DNA from: Cheilinus undulatus | Lineage: Eukaryota; Chordata; Actinopteri; Labriformes; Labridae | Length of the DNA: 64,000 bases | Assembly (NCBI RefSeq): GCF_018320785.1 | Contig: NC_054867.1 | Location: forward strand, 20,604,855 to 20,668,854 | Direction: 5' to 3' | Shown: piece after piece, positions 56,501-64,000 of the stretch | How positions within the stretch are numbered: the first letter of the stretch is position 1 | Layout of the letters: each line of letters starts with the position of its first letter | Notes under the pieces: model-generated | The model's database searches: none | Told to the model about the DNA's origin: nothing | Seen by the model: only the letters and a program-made list of their open reading frames with translations | Made by a program: the position numbers and the translations under genes

Positions 56501-57269
56501 ACACTCTGCATCCACAGACACACTTAAAACAAACTCAGGCTGCTTTTAGCAAGTGCAACAGAAACTGTGAGCATGCTGTCATCCACAGTGTTCCAGTCCA
56601 GGTGACTCCAGGTAGGATAAAATCATGGATGGTGGCACTAACACACATTCATGCAAAACAAGCTAGCTTCAAAAGGCAAAGTCTGGCACACTGCCTGCAG
56701 GTTAGCTTCTTCTCTGTAACATTTTTGATGAGATTTGTTTTTTCTAGAAAAGCTAGAACCTGAAACTTGCCCCACGAGCATGTTTTCATTAGTTTACCAT
56801 TTCAAGCTAACATGAGATGTGTAAGTGAATTGTAAGTGAAGTGAAGTGTGATGTAAAGATATTTATATCTTTAAATTCCAAAGCTAGTGCTGATTCTAAC
56901 CGACCTGAATCCATATCAAAACATACAATTTTATTACTAAATTTGTGAGCCCAGGTTTTAAGCTAGCCACATACTCGATTAATGTGGCTGTAGTCTACTT
57001 AAAATTAATGTTATGACCTTCTTTATATAGGCCCAAAGTTTTGGTGTATGAAAAGCTTACATGTTAACGAGTGATAGCTTGTTTGGCTAGTGTCAATGCA
57101 GCAATATAATTATATAGACTGGGTTTAAATGATAATAATACAACATGTTGATGATAATGGTAATGAAAGGTTATCATACAATTCTTGTGAAATAAAGGTT
57201 ATCATTTTGTTTGTAAATGCCCCAAGTTTTATATTTGAAAAGCCGGAATACTTATTGAGTTTAACTGGG

Positions 57270-57380
57270 AAGCTAGCTGCTTACGCTTACACGTAGTAGC
57301 ATAGCGTGTATATACTGTTAGCATGCTAGCCCGCTAGCTAGCGTTAGCATCTGCTAACTAGCTAACATGCTACTAGCAAC
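57270..57380. repeat. GCTAGC-rich palindromic patch
   Basis: Dense GCTAGC, TTAGCATGCTAGC and CTAGCTAGCG motifs over about 100 bases. Confidence 0.75.
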
Positions 57381-57976
57381 ACCAGCAGATTTTAATCAAG
57401 AAAAAGGCCTTCAAGGCAAATTAAGTTAATTTTCTTTATGAGAATAATGTTAACCTAATATACAAGTTACTTGAATACTAAAGTGAATGAAAATAGCCAA
57501 TTTTGATTATAAATGCTGAACTTCTACTTATAACTTGTTATAAAAGAAGCAAAAGAATAAAACAGAGGCAGTTAAACCTTCATCCATTCTAAAGTAAAAC
57601 TGCAGTATGTAAATTGAGTTGATACTAGCCCACTGTAATCAAGGGCTCTGCACTACATTTAAGTGTATTGTATTACGGTATACTAAAAGAGTATTTGTAA
57701 TTTGAGAAACACTGTAAATTAGAATGCTAGCTTATTTGTTAGTTGGTAAATGCTAATCAAAGCAAGGTTATGATTTTGTAAGCATAGAGCCTTAACTATT
57801 GTTTACTAGAAAAGCTAGTGTCCTAGCCATTTGAATTCACGTATATACTAGCTATATACAAGTGGGCTAGGACTAAATAGAAATGACATAGCTCCAAGCT
57901 GTTGTGTTAGTTAGTATTTCTGATTATTATTCTGATTATTCTGAGTGTGAGTTTTTTTAACATGGATTTTTTAAAT

Positions 57977-58592
57977 CCCTAATTACCTCCGCCAAGGAGG
58001 TTATGTGATTGGGTGGGTTTGTTAGTTAGTTAGTTAGTTTGTTTGTTAGCAACATAACTCAAAAAGTTATGGACAGATTTTCATGAAATCTTTAGGAAAT
58101 GTCAGAAATGGCATAAGGAAGAACTGATTCGATTTTGGAAGTGATCCGGATCACCATCTGGATCCAGTAATGTTTTTAAAGGATTCTTCACTATTGGGAG
58201 ATAGGGCTAATGGCAGAGGTCTGGGCTGTTACCACTTTATACCAGGAGATGAAGGACATGAGTAACTTATTCAAAGTTTTGGAGTTCGAGGTCGAGGAGA
58301 CGAGTCAGAGCATAACAGAGAGAAAGACAGCGAATTGTAGCAAGAATACTCACAATGCTGGGAGGAATAGATGAATATTCACCCTCTGCCATGACTTCCA
58401 GACATAGCGAAGCCAATGCTTTGCCTTGCTGTGTCTCCACCCAACCGGGGTGGAGGGAGTAATCAGTGAATTAGATTTTGGGAGTGATCCGGATTGCTGT
58501 CTGGATCCAGTAATGTTTTTAAAGGAGTCTTCACTATTGGGAGATAGGGCTAATGCCGGGGGTCTGCGCTCTCTGAGTGCTTTTCTAGTTTT
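57977..58592. mobile_element. CCTCCGCCAAGGAGG-type MITE, two partial copies
   Basis: The first copy starts TACCTCCGCCAAGGAGGTTA, then (TTAG)n/(TTTG)n, GCAACATAACTCAAAAAGTT and GTGATCCGGATCACC, ending near 58225. From 58455, GTGATCCGGATTGCTG, GGATCCAGTAATG and ATTGGGAGATAGGGC recur to about 58592. About 230 bp of unrelated sequence lies between. Confidence 0.75.
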
Positions 58593-61039
58593 ATATGGGT
58601 TTTACAAAAACTCAAACCACATAGGAGAACACAGGTTTGCACTTATTAGCTGAAGAATTTGGTTTGGTTATAGGGTTATAGGATGCAAGACAGGATTCAT
58701 ACAGGATTTTTCTCATGTGGCCAACAATGATAAGTGACAAATTAACAGGAACACCTTAATATTCTATCATAGGCCCTGCAGCAAAAGCTAGGCATCTCAT
58801 TGTCGACTGTGACAACTGATATCTTCATTCACATTTAAACTGTGATTTGCAGCCTCATACTAAAATGTTCCTGTTATTTTATCTACCCCATACAGTGCAA
58901 ACAACAAAGTCTGTAAATGCTTGAAATGTCATACAGCTGTACCTTATAGAAATTTTGTCGGGGTAAGGGAAGACGCCGATAGTTGCCATGTATCTGTTTC
59001 ACAAGGAATGATATGGAGGTTGTTAAACAGTAGTTCAGAAAGACTGGAACAATGCAGTCATACTGTATATTGAAACACAAACACTGTTTATATTGAATAT
59101 AGGTGCTAAAAACATATGCACATAAAGCACAACATATATTCTTGACAACACAACACATCATAATACAACAGGGTGCAGACCCACGATGACGTAGGTGACT
59201 TCTTTAAAACTTTACACTTTCTGACCAAGTTTCAACCCAACATAGTTTTCATGACAGTGGTAATCAATCTGTTGTCCAAACAGCTTCAATCTTTGTTAAT
59301 AAAAATACAATAGACCAAACAGGCATGTGTGAAAATCTGTATGACAATGTGGCAAGATCCTACTGGCAAGAAAACCACAGTTTGACGTATTTCCTGCTGT
59401 AAATTACACCCAAACACACACAGCTGTATGCACACTGGATTGCCATATTAAGGCTAGTGTGTACATGAGGACAACACTGACTGAATGGACGCTGCCAGCA
59501 GTGTCATGGTCATTCTGGGAGAGCCAGGGCACACAGCCAGGTGAAACATGAGTGAGAGAGGTCAAAATAGACACAAGATTTCAGAGCATGGACAACACCA
59601 GCTTGCTGACAGATGACACCATTGCTCATTTCAATCTGGTACCTCATCTTGGGAGACACTTTTTGTGCTCGAGGTCTGAATCCATCGTTGGCCTGTTTAG
59701 GAAAATGCATGTTCACATTAAAAATCAGACCAGCTTTTCTGCATGGCGCTGAGCTCATGGTGCCACCCAGAAATAAAGTAACAATGTGGTACATCATGGC
59801 CTTACCGGACAATATCAGCATTTGAAGCTGTGTAGCTTGCGTCTGTAATGAAAACTGATGACTAATGCTGGGCCACGCCTGGCAAACCACAGACACGCAC
59901 CTCTGAATATGGCTGGAAACTGCTCCTAGCAAGCTGCTGCTAACTTCAAAATAGAACTCGCAATATCCAGATAGTTAAGTTGTGATACTGTGGATCGCTT
60001 CACAGATGAGTAGAGGAAATGACAAAGGTGACAGTCAGGGTTACAAAGCAAGAATGTGGAGGAGAAGTGTGACAGTAGCAAGGAAGCTAATTTGTGTCAG
60101 AAGTTACAGTGCAGAGCTGCATGAGGATGAGTGTTGCTGTAGGGGAGACTTGGATAGCACAGAGACAGCTGGGTAAACCAAGGGAAAACCACTACTGTAA
60201 AAAGGCTTTTTATTCTCTTGTGGGACACTAAAATGCAAAGCAAAGTAAACCAGGAGGAGCAAACAAACAAGGCCCTTTAAGAGCACTTCACTTGGTCATA
60301 TGATCAGATCAATTCCGCTCAGGTTTGATTTGTTTTCTCTGATGGTTTTCTATGCAAAAATACACTTTATTGCAGAAAATGTGAGAAATCAAGCAGAGGC
60401 ATTGATCTAGTTCAGTATTTGATTGCAGCATTCACATTGGCATGTCTTTTAATGGTAAAAAATGTTGTTTAAAGCCATTTTGTGAGTCAATGTAAGCCTC
60501 TGGTGGCATATTAATAGAACATCAGAGCTGTATCCCTTAGTCTTCATGCACAGTTGGTTGTTTACTGAGTATTTTGATCCCTTTGTGTTGCTACCTTGCC
60601 TACAAAAGGCTTAATGGTTCAAAAATACGATGATAGCAATCTTTAATCTTCTGCCAACGTTCCTCAAACTCTGCGCAGCAAAAGGAAGTTAACTTTTCAC
60701 GACAGTCTGCTGTTTTACCAAACAAACTCAACATGCAGAGGTGCTGCTAGGTGACATCGCAAGAAGCCATCAGAGTGGTTCAACAGGTGTCACTCAAACA
60801 GGAAGCCTTTCTATACCCACGTAAAGTTACTAAAGAGTGAACACAAAGGGGAAATTCTACCCAGATACATACCATAGGTGTTATAGAGAGTGAGTATCCT
60901 CTATATATTCAGCTGTTTTCCACAAAAATGCTCTCCTGAGGCAGCTTCACCTTAGATTCCCGCTGTTAAAGCACTTTAATCCACACTGTATGTTAAAAAC
61001 ACACAGGCAGAAACACACATGTAAACACACACACCCAAG
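58593..61039. other. Non-coding DNA, nothing secure
   Basis: Contains an unrecognised 140-codon minus-strand open frame (59510-59932) without motifs. No splice-supported exon is seen. Confidence 0.45.
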
Positions 61040-61160
61040 CTTGGTGCTCCGCCTATTTTTAAGGCAGCACGACAAGCCTGTGCTACTCAGAGCTCCACCT
61101 CCTCAACCACAAGGCAGCAAAGCCGGCTAAGTCAGATTGGACAGTCTAAGCCGCGCCCAC
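61040..61160 (-). promoter_or_regulatory. Candidate minus-strand promoter, possibly for cast
   Basis: Reading the minus strand: a GGGCGCGGC GC-box-like motif (about 61160-61150), CCAAT (61140-61136), then CCTTAAAAATAGGC (61064-61051), which fits a TATA-like or MEF2-like element. A possible untranslated exon ends at 60951 (AATCTAAG, then a GTGAAG donor). The order and spacing fit a promoter, but no transcript evidence exists. Confidence 0.3.
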
Positions 61161-62264
61161 TGCTCGATCCCTGCCAGGAAAAAAATAAATAAAGTCAGCT
61201 CAGGGCAAACTTTAGATTGGGTCAGGGCAGGCTTTGAGAAGAGGGATGTTGCAGTTTGATAACAGACATGATGGCCTTCATCAACATCACTGCAGGAAGG
61301 CTTTTAGAGTGGAGGCAGAGCTGAAGGATGGAGCAGGGCTGGATTTGAAGCAGAAGTGTTGTTTGGCACAGTCAGGGCGTGTCTGATAGACTCACTGCTC
61401 AGGAATCCAGGCTGCAGAGCTGCTCAAGCAACACAGTCAGAGAGTCTGTGTGTGGTTAAAGAAAAGAAGTGAGGGAGGAGGGATCACATCACATGGAGTA
61501 CAAACCGCACCCAAAGACAGTCAGGGCAGAGGAGAAGAAAAACTGTGAATTTAGGAAAGAAACAGCTGGAGGAAGGAGACTGAATCTGATCAGAAACACA
61601 AGTTCAGACATGTTTTCTCCTTTTAAGTAGACTCTGAACAAAGGAGCAGACAGGAAACACAGCAGCTGGACTCCATCCAGAAAGTTGTGTAAGAATCAGC
61701 AAAAACATGGTGGTGTAATTCACCCCCTCTGAGCTCACGAACCTAGCAGTCACAGCGTTCATTAGTTTTTAGTTTAATACCATCCAAAGAGATTTTAAAA
61801 CACATCTCAGATAAAGCAGCAGACATCACATAACTTGTCAAACATGTTGGAGGTGGAGGACTTTGAGAGCACAGCAGAGGAGAGCACCTCCCTGTGTCTA
61901 AAATTAGTCATAGCACTTGAATGAAATCAATGGAGGACTGTGTGAGTGTGCGTCTGGACATGTGGAGACTCATTGTGTCTCTGTGTGTTGTTTTAAGTGA
62001 ATGGACAAACAGGCTGGCGACTGCTGTTTATGCAGCACTTTGTTTTGTCTCTGAACTTTAAAAATGGACAAATACAAAGAAACACGGGACTAAAAAAAAG
62101 CTTGAGACCATCTACACATTTGAAGTTTCTAAGCCCCATGAGAATTTTATACCTGGTTATGAAATGGACTGACCTAAATGTGAATGCTTCATTTTTGAAG
62201 CAAAACAAACAATACTTGAGAATACTCATAGATTCTGTATAGTTATTTTCATTTTCTTAGATCA
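61161..62264. other. Non-coding DNA at the right side
   Basis: No gene or repeat family recognised; a small overlapping pair of open frames near 61997-62242 has no motif. Confidence 0.45.
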
Positions 62265-62693
62265 GCCTTTCTCAACAGGGGTGCCGTGGCGTCCTTGAGT
62301 GCCTACTGGCATTCTCAGGGGTGCCCTCTAAATGCTTTATTTGTAACCAAGAATTATTACTTACATGCAGATCATAAGCTATCTGCATTAATAATCAAAA
62401 TTGTCTCTGAAATCACATCAATATAGGGGTCATGCATTTTTGTTAGTTCATCAGGTGTTCATGGAGTGAGGAAGTCATCAAAGTGTGTTTTTAAGGTCCA
62501 CACATTTCGCCCAAGGCATTTAAATAGTTTAAGGAGAGTGCTTTAGAGATATATCTTATAGTCCTTGTATGACATAAAATCTTTAGCAATCATAGAGAGG
62601 TAAAATGTTCATTTTTATTATTTGACAAGGGTGACTTACAATTTTTAAATTGTAAAGGGTGCTTTGACAGAAGTAGGTTGAGAAACACTACCC
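62265..62693. mobile_element. hAT-type element, decayed
   Basis: CAGCCTTTCTCAACAGGGGT at the left and GTTGAGAAACACTA at the right are inverted. TCTTAGAT and CCCTAGAT flank it as a worn 8-base duplication. Confidence 0.7.
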
Positions 62694-62699
62694 TAGATC

Positions 62700-63035
62700 A
62701 TTGGTTCCCAACCTGGGGTCTGGGACCCCCTATGGGGGGCACCAAAGATCTCAGGAGGGCATGAGGCTTTGTCTGTTCTGAGGCTGCCAAAATTAGATTT
62801 ACACAAATGGACTAAACCATGGTAAAACAGTTATGAGGAAGTTTAAACAAAGGCATTTGTGTAAGAAAAACATGCATAGGTCTTTTTAGGGCTTTAAAAA
62901 AATTAAAATCAGTGATGATTTTTGACAGAAAAGTGTCACATTTTATTTTCATATGGGCCCTGAGGGTGGTTAAGCTTTTCTTAGGTACATGTAGGGAGGG
63001 AGCTCCAAGGAAAAATGACTGGAAAACACTGCCTT
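62700..63035. mobile_element. Second hAT-like fragment
   Basis: CATTGGTTCCCAACCTGGGG followed by GACCCCCTATGGGGGGCACC is typical of fish hAT ends. A weak right end (GGAAAACACTGCC) lies near 63030. Confidence 0.55.
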
Positions 63036-63270
63036 GCAAGGCTAAATCAGTCAAAGCAAGCTGCATTTACAGCCTCTTTTTAAACAGGTTAAACAGCAGA
63101 AATGATCGATGACTGACACATTTAACTTTCAGTAAAGCAGGAAGAGATTGTTGGTTAAAAAGATCTGACTTAAGCATAAGAAACAATGAGCAAAGATGAG
63201 AGATGAGAGAACTTTGAGCACAGAGTGCGCCAAAATCAGCCAAAGCCGAAAGTTCCTTACAGGTGATGCA

Positions 63271-63756
63271 AGGGCGGTTTCACATGGAGCCAGGATCCCA
63301 AAGTAAGGTTCATTTGATCATGTGAGTGGTACACAAGGGTACCAGACTCAGGAAACCACTTGAAGATGTGGCATGACTTAACTGTGCCCAACTACGGGGT
63401 ACTCACACAGGTGCAAAGGCACTTCTAAACATCTCTGATCACTTCAAAACCATTGTATCCTTGCAGCACGGTGCAGTTTCATCCTCTGAGCTGCACGGTA
63501 GATGTGGAAGTAGGAAGAAAGCTTCTGTCTGCATCTTAAAAAATAGAAACATCAGAATAACAGGATGGACTCCAAGATCTACACAGAGCGTACACAAATG
63601 TCAACATCAGTGGTTGCCATGCAAACCAACAATGTTTATTCTGCCACCTACTGTATCCAACTGCTCAGACATGCAGTGTGAAAGCAAACCAGCTAGAGAA
63701 GAGGGCAGGGGGGCTAAACATTCTTGAAACAACGGTGCCTGGTGTGAAAACAGCCT
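63271..63756. mobile_element. MITE with GGCTGTTTTCACACC-type ends
   Basis: GGGCGGTTTCACATGGAGCC on the left and GGTGCCTGGTGTGAAAACAG then CC on the right are inverted and imperfect. No target duplication is clear. Confidence 0.5.
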
Positions 63757-64000
63757 AAGAAAAAAAGCGAGGTCAGAGGGTAAGCTGAGTCTGTTCAGCC
63801 CAAGGTTAGTTTCTTACTGTAAACTCCAAACCTGGGCAGTAACAGGCTATGGTCAGAGTAACAGCTTAAGATCATCTCTAGAGGGCTGTCGTTTTTACTC
63901 ATTATTACCACTGAGGAACTTTGGTTTGAGAAATAAGTTTGTGGTCACTTTTGCCATCATAATGTTACATCTTTAATGATACAGAATGAACCCACTGAGC
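63757..64000. other. Right edge, nothing recognised
   Basis: Short unannotated sequence to the window end. Confidence 0.5.

Larger units (their letters stand above)
49798..57976. other. Long upstream region, probably cast intron 5' of the last supported exon
   Basis: About 8.2 kb with no exon I can defend. Contents noted: a SINE at 50799-50966, a CRE-like site at 53319, a poly-T run near 53490 and GCTA-rich sequence at 57270-57380. Confidence 0.5.

Noticed and set aside
59510-59932. 140-codon minus-strand open frame
   Set aside because: No recognisable domain, no splice or promoter context, unusual composition, and overlapping frames on the other strand; likely chance.
1-64000. CRISPR array, bacterial operon, or viral gene
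   Set aside because: Introns, splice consensus, fish transposons and vertebrate gene families explain the window; no regularly spaced direct repeats with unique spacers and no retroviral or other viral frame was recognised.

Overview
This is a window of teleost (ray-finned fish) genomic DNA. It is AT-rich and intron-rich, and is packed with fish-type Tc1/mariner, hAT and tRNA-derived SINE copies. No bacterial operon, CRISPR or viral gene is seen. Two gene families account for the coding content: a tandem pair of plus-strand T-cell co-receptor genes (cd8a type) and a long minus-strand calpastatin gene (cast).

Layout. 1-8840: no host gene recognised; it holds a truncated Tc1 copy (1560-2082) and a complete but decayed Tc1 element (3311-4554). 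8841-11750: cd8a copy 1, six exons. 12030-13258: duplicated last three exons of cast, minus strand. 13.4-15.6 kb: transposon pieces and a 154-bp tandem repeat. 15596-18406: a second duplicated slice of cast (source 42039-43682), carrying one complete exon, one broken exon and an 821-bp insertion. 18590-21625: cd8a copy 2. 22021-49797: the main cast gene, read right to left, with 36 supported coding exons plus one frameshifted exon copy; further 5' exons are probably missing from this model. 49.8-64 kb: no secure exon; it contains repeats, a possible upstream promoter and possible first exons.

Function. Calpastatin is the dedicated inhibitor of calpains. Its unit is subdomain A (LDAL-type helix), B (GxRxDTIPPxYR, the calpain-blocking loop) and C (ALDxLSGDF helix). 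I find five A-B-C sets plus extra C-like, degenerate B-like and late A-like exons. All supported exons are multiples of three and begin and end in phase 0, so exons can be duplicated or skipped without breaking the frame. A 37-codon exon has been copied in tandem near the 3' end, and one copy is frameshifted.

The cd8a pair encodes a signal peptide, one Ig V domain with a J-like strand, a Cys-containing Thr/Pro stalk, a membrane helix and a short basic tail with CPHH (the fish CXH form of the Lck-binding motif). Signal, stalk, membrane and tail are nearly identical between copies, while the V domain differs strongly. The cd8a duplication carried along pieces of cast, leaving a small rearranged cast-like exon set between the two cd8a genes. 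All boundaries were read by eye from splice consensus and reading frame; no transcript or database evidence was available.
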